A stretch of 64,000 bases of DNA from Gnetum montanum (lineage: Eukaryota; Streptophyta; Gnetopsida; Gnetales; Gnetaceae): the NCBI GenBank assembly GCA_015680685.1, contig MNCI01004329.1, forward strand, positions 350,269-414,268. The letters are read 5' to 3'. Each line of letters begins with the position of its first letter. Positions within the stretch are counted from its first letter, which is position 1. Under the pieces are notes generated by a model that saw nothing but the letters and a program-made list of their open reading frames with translations, was not told the origin of the DNA and ran no database searches. Shown here piece after piece: positions 10,383 through 20,997 of the stretch. The translations under genes were made by a program, and so were the position numbers.

Positions 10383-11295
10383 TGATGAGTGGAGGAGAAA
10401 TCCAACACCCAACCATACAAGTTACAAGTGTTCACATGCAACTCGATCATAATCCGTGGATGGTCAATGCTGATATGTTAGTAATTGAATTAAACTTACA
10501 ATTGCCTTCCCGCTCAAGCTAGTAAAGTCTATGTATATGGTTTAGCTTGTAGTGAGGCATATGATAGATGGTGTTGTTGGGCTGGTTACAGTCCTAAGTG
10601 TAAACATTGTGAGAAATATCTAAGTCTAGTTTAACTAAGAAAATATGAATCTATTTTTAGCCTATTGCAATGGGTAACCATTCCTGATTTTTTGGACACG
10701 TCTTGGGCTTATGTAATTGCCATTGGGATTACCAAGTATCATGCAATCAAGCAAACCAAGCGATAATACTATTGGGGTTACCAAACGATCACACTTAATG
10801 CTCGAAATCATTCGTATCCATTCCGCATACTATTAACAAGTAAAAATAAGGTACTTTGGAAAGTAAAGTAATATGTTAGTAAAGCGGTAAACATTAAGCT
10901 AAGTAAGCAATAAACATTATGCTAAGTGAAAACAGTAAACTAGGAGATCATTGTAATGGTGGGAAATAGCTTGATCTTTATTTTTTATCACAATTTGTGC
11001 CCAACTACAAATTGTTCAAACAAAGATTCCATTCACTATGACACACCACACTGCAAGCATTCATACTTCTAATTGCTAAGTCTAAATTCGACAAATCAAA
11101 TTGCAAAAGTCTACTTACTATTGGAATGAAATTATTTTCAAAGCATGTGCCCAAGTGTCATATTTATAGGGCTACACACATCCCGAGATATCATATCAAT
11201 GATGACATAGCATGTGCTACTACATGATATTAACAACATCATTAATACAATATTGTTTCTACAATATCATCATGCATCAAAATTTGACTTTATCA
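10383..11295 (-). mobile_element. LTR of reverse Athila-type element (copy A)
   Basis: The 913-bp LTR lies in reverse orientation, so the plus strand starts with TGATGAGTGG and ends with TTTATCA. Its reverse complement runs from TGATAAA to CTCATCA, like the other LTRs of this family in the window. The stretch just right of it (TCCCACAACTAATTG) is the complement of the family's polypurine tract. A CTATAAATATGACAC TATA region lies on the minus strand near 11160. This is therefore the 3' LTR of copy A. Confidence 0.85.
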
Positions 11296-11506
11296 TATCC
11301 CACAACTAATTGAAAACTTGTCCTCGAGTTAAAAAAAAATGAGGATATAGTCCCTTACAAAATTGGGAAGCAGATTTGACTATATATGACTGACAAACTA
11401 TATACATGACTCTAAATGTTGTAATGGTGTTTGTACAAAATTTGACACAAGTGTATGATAAGACAAAATAAAACAAAGAACAAAAATGAAAGTGGCTAGA
11501 TGTAGG

Positions 11507-11655
11507 TTAGGTTCTCGGTGGTGGTGGCTCTTTTATCAATTGCTTTCCTTTATCATCAGGCATCTTAAATTGTTATCTATTTAGCAATGCCTAAAGTTTC
11601 TCTTCTTTTGTCAGGGAATCATGTACTGTCCATGCTTATTGGGTGATGTGTGATG
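11507..11655 (-). pseudogene. C-terminal end of ORF3, copy A
   Basis: Minus-strand sequence ends in a PPPRT-stop that matches the ORF3 ends of the other copies (PLPPRTT, PPPLRTV). It is separated from the rest of the gene (24947-27581) by insertion of a 13.3-kb element. Across that insertion the two parts align with the uninterrupted copy C. Confidence 0.75.
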
Positions 11656-11660
11656 GAGCC

Positions 11661-12498
11661 TGATGAAGCATCCAGTCCACTGCGTCAACTGGGCCACGTT
11701 ACGCGACTGCATCGACGTGACCTCGTCAATGCATATTTCCAAGTGTTGATGTGCCTCGTTAACGCATAGTCCATTTTCTGCTATAAATATGCGTGCACCC
11801 ACTACATTTATGGCACCTTTTATTCAAGTTGTAGCAAAGCTCTTGCAATTTGTTTCCACATGAGTTAGATTATTTTCCAAGTGCCCACAAACATAGTTTG
11901 AAGAGTGTACAGCTCTTTATTCGAGCGCTAATGTACCTGAGCCCATTGGCGTGAACGATAATAAAGACGAGCTTTTTGAACATTCCTTATAGCATTTGAA
12001 CTAGATTACTTAAGCATTAATATCTTAATACTTTAATAATTTTCATGCTTCTGTTATCGCTTTATAGTCACAGTATGTTTTAGTAGTCCACGAGAACACA
12101 TAAGCACAACCACCTCGAACATATGTCTGACACTTGGCAACCCAGTAGTGATTAGGACATGCTTGGGATATGCACAGAGGGTGGGAACAACTACTTATGC
12201 TAGGAGTAGTCGAGCAATAGAGTAGTGAAATCTTTAATTATCTAACCCTTTTACTCCCTATATTAGAAGAATTAAATATTAAGAAAAAAAAACACATAAA
12301 AATCATATGCCTCAGTCTCACTTAACCATCGTTCTAGAATGTTACAAGTGAGGTTGAGAGGATAATGACCATTCTAACTAGTATTTTGATGGCTAGAATA
12401 CTATGCATAAGTGCTCATAATCTTCAAAATTTGACCGGATTGCACGTGAATGCTTGTGATTCGTATGGTTGGGCATAGGGGTACCTCACTGCTCATCA
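11661..12498 (+). repeat. 5' LTR of element 1
   Basis: The 838-bp LTR runs from TGATGAAGC to GCTCATCA. U3 holds several CGTCAATGC/CGTTAACGC/CATCGACG words just before a TATA box (CTATAAATAT, 11781-11790). AATAAA at about 11960 is a likely poly(A) signal. Compared with the 3' LTR it has many transitions, one U3 indel, and lacks a 25-bp tandem duplication found there, so the insertion is not recent. Confidence 0.92.
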
Positions 12499-12499
12499 T

Positions 12500-12517
12500 T
12501 GGCACCGTTGCCAAGGA
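12500..12517 (+). promoter_or_regulatory. primer binding site, tRNA-Asp type
   Basis: TGGCACCGTTGCCAAGGA starts two bases after the LTR end. It matches the complement of the plant tRNA-Asp(GTC) 3' end (TGGCGCCGTTGCCGGGGA) at 15 of 18 bases; all three changes are G to A. Athila elements are known to use this primer. Confidence 0.85.
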
Positions 12518-12660
12518 CTTTTAGTCTTCCATGTGCTATCTAGCCTTAGCAAGATCATCACTCACTTCATTGGAACAGATCCATTACGTCGAAATCTACT
12601 CATGTGACACAACTTACGCAAGAGTAAGGCACACCAAGTTATTCGTTGTTTAACACTAAT

Positions 12661-15150
12661 ATGTCTTCTTATCACAGGCGAGACGAATCCAACACACAAG
12701 TGCCCTAGGAAAGTCAAGTGGTATATACTTATCCGGATGAGTATATACCTAACTTCACCTTCATCCTGCATTAGGATGAGCAGATGCGATGGCGAGACAT
12801 GGAGGGCAACATTATATTGCCCCTTGATCAATCAGTTTCCAGAATGCTGGTCCAAAATCTTACCAGATTAAGCATTTAGGATCGAGTTGAGGAGTATATG
12901 ATGGAGAATCACGATTATCGGGACTATCGTCCAAATGAGGCACAACGTAAATGGGACCTGCAGCAGGAAAAACACCATGAATGAGCAAAGTGAAAATGGT
13001 CCAGTAACCAGTTGTCCCTGCAAGCCCAACACAATGATGAGGAACCTATTCCTCGTGGTCCCTATTCTTCTGCATCTTCACCTCTGCATCAGAACATTCG
13101 ATCCAGCATATAGATTAAAGGTTCAAGTGATTGGGAGTTCTAGGATGCTGAGGGATCCCTCAGAGGAGATCATGGCAAAGGTGAAGATGGACATGAAGAT
13201 CAAGGCCGTCGTCATGGAAGAGGAGGTGGTCGACACCTTGGGGGTGGTAGTCCTTCCCCCTCTTCTCATTTCCCTCTTTCCACCTTAGCTTCATCAAGTT
13301 TTGACTCTGACCACAACCATTGTAGGAGGGATTGTGATGAGGTGATCATCGAGACTGACATGATCAAGGACGCTGATGGGAATGTCGTGACCAAGGGCAT
13401 GGATGGTCACGGGAGGCTCACCGTCATGAAAGGAGAGGTAGCAGAGACCATCACAAATGCCATGGCCATCATTAGGACCATGACTTTGATGAACCACTGC
13501 TTGCCACTTGAAGCATGCTCAACATAGTAGAGGCAATTCACATACCTACCAGGCACTTGAGAGATAGTTGGATCAAGCACCTTGATATGAACAACATCGT
13601 CAAATTTAAAGGGGGGTATAATTGCGACCTGTAGACTCACTCGCAAGCATTTCATGATGCCTATACCTTGTAGAATATTTAAAATGAATGGTAGAAACTC
13701 AAGCTATTGCCTCAAACACTCACCAAGGAAGCAGAAAGATGGTACCAGTCTTTGGAGCCAAAATCAATCAGGCAATGGAGTACGATGCTGGAGCTCTTCA
13801 ATGACAAATACCAAACCTACTCCAGAGTGTCTAATCTAAGATGACAGATTCAAGGGTGGAAATAAGGTAGCCACAAACCCTTGGATGCAGCCATGGGCAG
13901 ATATTACTCCTTGTTGCACCAATGTTCTAGTCATGGCTACTCTTAGTTGGAACAGCTCTGCCATGTCATAAATGGGATCCATTTCAAAACAAGAAGGACC
14001 CTTGGCGTTTATTCTCAAGGATAGATATTCGAGTTAAGGGCTCATCAGCTTCAGTGATTAATTGAGCAGGTAGCCAAGGAAGAGGGAGAACCACGGAAAC
14101 GGGAAAGTGTAGAGGAATATAATCAAGATCCTTCTGTTTGGAAGAGGGAGGTTTGATTTTGTGAAGATCAGGAGAAGTCATCTCTGGATGTAACAGTGAA
14201 CAGGAGGGCTTTACCCATACAAAAGTTCACTTTTGAAATTTCGGCCAAGGTGGACAAGATGTGGGATTCTTTGGATAAAAAATTCCAAAGTGTTCTAAAA
14301 ATTACAGAAGAATTTAAAGAATAGAGTAATGATCGAGATCGACGAAGGAGAAAAGAGGCTAAATGTGCCTACCACAAAGGTAAGGGCAAGGTTGCTGCAA
14401 TAGAATAAGTTGCAGGCTCAGACATTGAGGAAGACGATGGATGTGACATATGTTAGTACGAACATCCTAAGGGATGCTGCCCCATGGTGTCACATTTGCA
14501 AGAGTCTAGGGTGTATGCTCTGAATCCTTGCCTAGAATAAAGGAAAATACCCCAGATACTGCCTTATCCCTAAGGCAATTCCAGGCAGTTCCACCAGCAA
14601 CAAGGATATTATCCAAGTGGAGCTTCGCTGAAACTGTATGAGCACTACCAACAATGGCAACACCCACAGTTATGGGGGATGCCACCCCGAAGGCAGAAAT
14701 ACCCTTACTAGCAGCCAAATCCTTATGGGTACTACGTTCAGCAACCAATCTCCCCACATGACTCTTCTAGTCACGCAACCTTCCAAAATCATTACTACCC
14801 ACCAGAATAATTTCAGGCCCAATCTCCGTCACCTAAGGGGGAAAACCCACATTTGCACTATCCTTCGCCACCTCCTTCTACCATACCTATCCATCAGTGC
14901 TTAACTCAGCTACCTCCTACTCTACCCATGTAGGGAGAAATACCTCCATAGCCATAGCATCATAATGTCATGAGGGCCATCAATTTACAACTGACTTCTC
15001 AACCCAGCGGGTCGAAATCAAAACCATGAAAATGTTCCTTTTTCTGGATTAATAACCTAAACACACCCTCACATTCACTTGCGACCAATGCCCCTACATC
15101 TCCAGCTGCCTTTGACACTCAATTGTGCAAACCGGCATGTTAACACATAC
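12661..15150 (+). pseudogene. gag remnant of element 1
   Basis: Decayed structural protein gene. The reading starts MSSYHRRDE near 12661, and the FTFILH.DEQMRWRDMEGN segment is matched in copy B. Near 14436-14490 it reads CDIC-stop-YEHPKGC, a zinc-knuckle-like C-x2-C-x3-H-x3-C. A Pro/Gln/Tyr-rich region follows. Many stops and frame changes break it. Confidence 0.7.
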
Positions 15151-15239
15151 TATGATGGACTAGATCAAGGTGGGTCATCTCCCTCAAAAATTGGCTAATC
15201 CAAGAAGCCCCCTCATATACCTTTAGGTAGCAAGGAACA

Positions 15240-15660
15240 ACCCATGCAAAGCTCTCTTGGATTCAGGGTTAGGTGTCAACCTGATTTTACATGATATGTA
15301 TAAGACTTGGAACCTACCTCCGTTGAAGGAAAGCAACATTCGGCTCAAGTCGATAGACCAATCCATTACTGTTCCCTTGAGATTGGTAGAAGATATTGTG
15401 ACCACTGTTTGTGGGTGATCCTACCCTGCTGATTTCTTGGTGATCCGTGTCAATAATTGCAAGGGGTACTTCTTGATTATAATGGAAAGAGCATGGCTCA
15501 GCACAGTGGATGCATGTTTGGAACTCCGAGATCTCTCCCTTGAAATTTTTAAGGAATATCCTTTTGGGAAGATCAAGAAGAATCATGTTCCATGCATCGC
15601 ATACAGTGACTCCAGGTGTAATTGTGTGTAACAACTCTGGTCCATTAAGCGGACATCCAT
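15240..15660 (+). pseudogene. aspartic protease domain of element 1
   Basis: Retropepsin-like protease that would cut the gag-pol polyprotein. LLDSGLGVNLI holds the active-site Asp-Ser-Gly (Asp at 15260-15262). Further on come SYPADFLVI, IIMERAWLSTVDA (the usual Gly-Arg is Glu-Arg here) and LRDLSLEIFKE. A stop interrupts CG-stop-SYPADF. The same region is much better kept in element D at the right edge. Confidence 0.8.
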
Positions 15661-15879
15661 TCAAGCATGCAGTTGGTGTGCCGTCGAATCAAAAATTCAA
15701 CAATGCCTATACGCAACAACCACTAATCACGAAGGCATCTAGTGGTTGCTCGCTGATTCTAACAGTGGCACCCTATGCATGGAACCCTCTAAGAGCCTTG
15801 TATGTACCTATATGGGGAGCATAGAAGAATTGGAATAGGTCCATCAACAACTTTTCACTACTAAAGATGCTATTAATTG

Positions 15880-16990
15880 GGGAAAGTTGGAGATCCCTGA
15901 AAGCTTTAAACAGGAGCCCCTAGAACTAAAACCCTTACCAGTCAATTTGGAATATGAATTCTTGCAAAAAGGTAAGCCAGTAATAATCAGTTCCACTCTT
16001 GCTCCTAAGCAAAAAAAGAAGTTGCTATGGATGGTGACCAAGTGGTTAACTGCCTTCGCATGGTCATATCCTGAGTTAACAGGAATTGATCCTGAGGTAT
16101 GTCAACATCGAATCTATATCAACCCTTTCATGAAGTCACGAAGACAATTGCAAAGACGATTGAATCCCAAACTTAAATAGATTATCAAGGATGAAATTGA
16201 GCAACTGCTGAAGGTGGGATTTATCTACCCCATTGCAGATAGCAAATGGGTTAGCCCACTCGTGATTATGCCAAAAAAGGGTGGAAAATGGAGGGTATGT
16301 ATCAATTTTCGATTACTAAATATGGCAACCTTTAAGGATCATTTTCCACTTCCATTTGTGGACCAGGTGTTGGATACCATTTTGAGGCATTGTTACTACA
16401 ACTTCCTGGATGGTTATAGTGGCTATAACCAAATCTAGATTACACTAGAGGACTAGGCCAAGATAATGTTTATGAGTCCCTGGGGGACTTTCGCATACAG
16501 AAAGATACCCTTTTGCCTGTGTAATGTGCTTGCAACCTTCCAATGCCTTGTCCTCAGCATCTTCCAACAGCAAATTGGCAATGGTGTAGAAGTTTTTATA
16601 GATGACTTTTCCACCTATGGGGCAACATTCGAGCAGGCCTTGGACCACCTTGAGCAAGTTTTGAAGTGATGTGTAGAAACTAACTTATGCCTCAACTAGT
16701 AAAAGAGCCATCTAATGGTCCAAGAAGGCATTGTTTTGGGGCATTGAATTTCACAAGAGGGGATCAGAGTGGATCTTGAGAAAATTAGGGTCATCTAAGG
16801 AGTTACCAATCAATCAGTAATTGTAAGGGATGTCCAGTCATTCCTTAGACACACTGGCTACTATTAGTGCTTCATTGAGAATTTTTCAAAGATCACCAAG
16901 CCATTAGTGGAGCTGACCAAGAAAGATGTCCCGTTTGTCTAGATTGGGTAATGTGAATCTGCATTCCAAACGATGAAGCAAAAACTTGTA
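15880..16990 (+). pseudogene. reverse transcriptase of element 1
   Basis: RT domain of the Ty3/gypsy type. Motifs in order: WVSPLVIMPKKGGKWRVCIN, FLDGYSGYNQI, MSPWGTFAYRKIPF, and the catalytic VEVFIDDFSTYG (FIDD at 16595-16606). The thumb region follows (IRVDLEKIRVI, KPLVELTKKDVPFV). Frame-preserving stops occur at K-stop-IIKDEIEQ, YNQI-stop-ITLED and others, so it is inactive although the YxDD-equivalent residues remain. Confidence 0.9.
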
Positions 16991-17019
16991 GAGACTCCAA
17001 TTCTACAAGCCCTTGATTA

Positions 17020-17400
17020 GTCCAGACCATTTCACATCATGATAAATGCATCTATCTATGCATTGGGAGCCATGCTCATATAGTTGGATGACTAGAAGCA
17101 TCCATATTACATCCACTATACAAGCTGAAGTATTGTGGGTGCTCAACTAAATTACACTACCACCAAAAAGGAATTAATGGCAATGGTGTTCACCTTGGAA
17201 AAGTTCTAAGACTATGTGCTTGAATACAAGGTGTTCGTGCATACGTACCATAGTGCCATTTGGTTCCTTATGAACAAAGCAACGGTGAGCCCTTGTGTCA
17301 CACAGTGGCTTGTGATCCTTCAAGAATTCAATCTTACTATGGTAGACAAAAAGGGAATTGAGAACGTGGTTGCTAATCACTTGTCTCAATTACAATGGGA
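17020..17400 (+). pseudogene. RNase H domain of element 1
   Basis: It begins MINASIYALGAMLI, where the usual first catalytic Asp of the SDAS/TDAS motif reads Asn. It continues with NYTTTKKELMAMVFTLEKF (the second acidic residue, Glu, is kept), VHTYHSAIWFLMNK and ENVVANHLSQL. Several stops interrupt it. It would degrade the RNA strand during reverse transcription. Confidence 0.8.
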
Positions 17401-17569
17401 TAGCATGGAGGAGGAGAGCCCACTCTCTAACCAGTTTCCAGATGAACTCCTCTTTGCTGGGGCAATTGCGAAGGAGGCCCCCACAGAATCAAATTGTTTT
17501 GATGACATCCTTACCTATCTTCTTACACATGAGCTACTAAAGGAGTTGGATCATCAGAAGAAACAATGA

Positions 17570-18780
17570 TTTCTTCACAGAGCCAAGTACTTCATGGAAA
17601 TTAATGTATACCTTTATAAGTTGTGTGTCGATGGCTTGGTTCGATGGTGCATCCTTGATGCAAATCAATTGTGCATCCTTCAAGATTCTCATAAGGGCCC
17701 TTGTGGGGGCCATTATGTAGGAAGGTGCACAACCATTAAGATCCTGCTCATAGGATACTACTAACCTACACTCTTCAGAGATACTCAATGGTTCATCCAC
17801 TCCTGTGATTGATGTCAAAGAGATGGTGGGATGACGACAAGAATGGAGGGACCTCAACAATGGATTCAACCACTAAAACCCTTCAACATTTGGGGCATCA
17901 ACTTCATGGGCCCCATCACACCCATGTCAAATGGGAAGGTGTACATCATTGTTGCAATGGACTACTATACCAAGTGGGCAGAGGTGGCAGCTATTACTGA
18001 CTATTCCTCAACCATAGCCACACGGTTTGTTCAACAAAAAATCGTGAACATGTTTGGAGTGTCGCATGCACTCATTTCAAATAACAACACTCACTTTATG
18101 GGTGCTAATTTTTGTAAACTCATGTAGCATTTGGGAGTAGAACATAAATTAAGAACACCCTATCACCCCTAAGCCAACAAGCAAGCTAAAGTCACAAATT
18201 GGGAGATTACAAAAATCCTAACTAGGACGATTACCAAATATAGGAGGGATTAAAGCACAAAACTTAACGATGCCCTCTGGGCCTACCGCTCAACTTGGAA
18301 ACTTCCTATAGGTTACTCCCCTTACGAGTTGGTGTACGAAGAACTACAAACACTCCTGATTCAGGCAAAACTCCGAACACTATCCACTATAAGTGACTTA
18401 GGTCTTGACTTATCCCTAGCACAATAAGAACAACTCATCAACTTAAATGTGCTAAATGAGAATTGATTAGTAGCCCTGACATCAAATGAGGTGCATAAGA
18501 TATATAACAAACAACATCATGACCTTAGGATTTGGAAGGTAACATTTCAATGTGCAGATAAGGTTCTTTATTGGAACCCCACACATGTGCCATGATGGAC
18601 CAAGTTTCAAACACTATGGGAGGGACCTTATATTGTTTTCAAGACCTTCCATCTAGGGCTCTACTCATACACAAACCTGAAGGCCCAACAAAAACATAGT
18701 TGGTTAACATGCAATAATTAAAACCCTTCCATGAACTACAACAAACCAGTGTCACTATCACTTTGTCATGTGGTCGGCCA
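17570..18780 (+). pseudogene. integrase of element 1, all catalytic acids lost
   Basis: The order is a remnant of the HHCC zinc region (about 17640-17820), the DDE core, and a C-terminal WEGPYIVFK segment (about 18607). In the core, the three catalytic positions are Asn (17900-17902, GINFMGP), Asn (18080-18082, ISNNNTHF) and Lys (18188-18190, ANKQAKVTN) instead of Asp, Asp, Glu. The spacing is exactly D-60-D-35-E-like. All three are G-to-A changes. Stops also occur. Confidence 0.88.
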
Positions 18781-20344
18781 TGTTCCATCTTTCAAATCTC
18801 CTCCTCCAAGTTTAGTTGTGGGGGAGATCGCTGCCCGTGCTAAAAAAATTGTCCTAGCCTCTCAGGTCTTTTCTATATTTTTTGTTTTGCACATTTTTGT
18901 TTTACACCATCGTTCGTATGTTTAATATTTCTTACCTACTCTTTCTCTTTTTTATATATAAATATATTCCACCTTTAGTTATTTTTTTTTGTTTTGTTTT
19001 AGTTATTTTCCTTTATTTATTTTCACTCATAAAGTTGTCTTATTACCACAAGATGCGATGGTGTGATGGTTGAGCCCAACGAGGGTGTGCTTATTAGGGG
19101 TTGCCTATTATATCCAGTTCTTACCTTAGCATTTGGGTTTCTGGAAACTAAGTTACACTTTCTTTCATGTAACAAGCAATGAGTCCATGACATCCGACCA
19201 CTCACACTTTTCAATGGTTTCCCAAGATCAAGAGAAGTATAGTCCCTTTTCCATTAATCAACTCCAATAAATCTTTGACCTTGGTGGATTCCAAACTTGG
19301 GAAGGATTCGAGTGGTAAGGAATAGGGTGTGACTTCAAGGGTATGTGGTGGACCATGTATCCTCCTACGATCTCTAGTGCATTGCTATCCTCAAGGATTC
19401 CTTCCCATTCCATGGCCACAAACAATAAGAAGCTAACATGTCCTTGCATGGTGTGGTTCCCATGTGAAAAAAAAACACAATGGGAATTCAAAGCACATCC
19501 CTTGGACCAACCAATATATCCTTGCATGGTGTGGTTCCCATTCAAAAAAAAAAAACAAACACAATAATGGGAATTCAAAGCACATCCCTTGGATCAAATA
19601 ATGAACTACAAGCACTGGTTATGGGACTCGAAAGTCATGTTACCCAGGCCTAACTGTCCCCTCTAACTAAGACCCTTCCTTACTTCCTGCTTCCCTTTCC
19701 TTCTCTATTAGGAATGGTATTTACTCTATGAAGGCATGTGTGTGTCTTCAGTGAGTGGGTTGGTATTAGTCCATCACTGTGATGTCACTGGACATGGTTG
19801 ATCTTGATCCAGACCTGGAGCAGATTCTCATCGGGTCACTTAACCACATACTTCACAAAGGGACTATATCAATTTTGACCTCGACACTCCATTCCACACA
19901 CTCTCCCCCTTATCCGTTGCTCTTCGTTCCTCACCTCACTACTGGTTTCATGTTTCGACCATGTCTCTTGGTTTGTTGGTACTTGTAAATCCTTTGGTTG
20001 GTTCTCAGAGATACGAGTATTAACCCTTAGTGACCATTAACTAAGGGGCCCACGAACTCCTTGGTTGTAGATATGCAATGGTAAACAAGGCCTGAGCATG
20101 CTATGGGGAGGACCCACTTGCATATCCTTTGGTTCCACTTGTTAATCTCCTACTCCTTTGATATAATACAACACTCGTTTCTATGCTGTCCATCGTGGGA
20201 CCCTCCATCACCCAAGCTCCCTATTATGATGTTCTCTTGAATTTGACTCTTCTTTTGCACTCAACATCCCTTCCTTTTTGTTTCATGATGTTCTTGAGTC
20301 TCTAAGCTTTTGAATGACTCCAATTTTGTGCTAATATTCACAGA
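18781..20344 (+). other. pol-ORF3 spacer of element 1 with internal purine tract
   Basis: Non-coding. Just after integrase comes GTGGGGGAGA (18818-18827), which resembles the polypurine tract before the 3' LTR. A T-rich stretch (18860-19030) follows, also seen at this place in A, B and C. A 78-bp tandem duplication (19441-19518 and 19519-19595) contains TCCTTGCATGGTGTGGTTCC. No gene is supported. Confidence 0.65.
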
Positions 20345-20475
20345 TTTGGGCCTTTAATTCATTGGTCAATGGTGGTCAACGTAGCTGAATAGCTATGTCA
20401 ACGCGGCCCTGTATACCTAGCCACTTGTGTTTATGTTGCCCCATCAACGCAATGCCCAAAATGCTATATATACAT
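20345..20475 (+). promoter_or_regulatory. internal promoter-like region of element 1
   Basis: GTCAACG occurs at two sites and ATCAACGCAATGC at a third, just before CTATATATACATGCATC (TATA at 20464-20472). The LTR has the same arrangement: CGTCAATGC words and then CTATAAATATGCATGC. The equivalent position in copies A, B and C also has a TATA with LTR-like upstream words. It is probably a second promoter for ORF3; this is inference. Confidence 0.55.
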
Positions 20476-20933
20476 GCATCATGCTTTAGAATTTTGTCCA
20501 TGTGCTCATAATTCTAAGGGAGTTTTTCAAGTTTTCCACATACAGTCTCCTTCTCAAGCACATAACCTTCCTACCGCTTGTTCACACCTACTCGTTCCTT
20601 CACCCTTTTGCTACCGGAGGTATGCTCTACGTCGTGGAGGACCATGATTTTGTATATTATGAAAATATGGCTAACCTAAGACTTAACGCATCAAAAACTT
20701 AACATGACTTAACACATAAAAGACTTAATGCCTCGTAGGATTAGTCAAAATGTCTCTTAGGGTTAATTAACATGTCTCTTAGGGTTAATCTAAGAATTAG
20801 CTTTAACTCAAAGCTAGGGCTTTAACTCATAACCCTTTAGCTACACTTTGGGATGCCATGTGTAACGGTACATACACCATCCTAGATCCAACAGAATGCA
20901 TGTGTCACTGTCATGGCCGAGCCATCATGAGAG

Positions 20934-20997
20934 GTATATTATTGCCATTTTGGACACCCCACACACATTTTAATTCATGGTTATGTTTTGATTGTAG
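20934..20997 (+). other. candidate 64-bp intron just before ORF3 (element 1)
   Basis: A GAG|GTATAT donor at 20934 and a TTTTGATTGTAG acceptor at 20997 bound 64 bp; the next three bases are the ORF3 ATG. Copies B (63 bp), C (62 bp) and A (75 bp) have a GTATGA donor at the same relative place. Their acceptor is intact in B and degraded in A and C. Confidence 0.45.
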
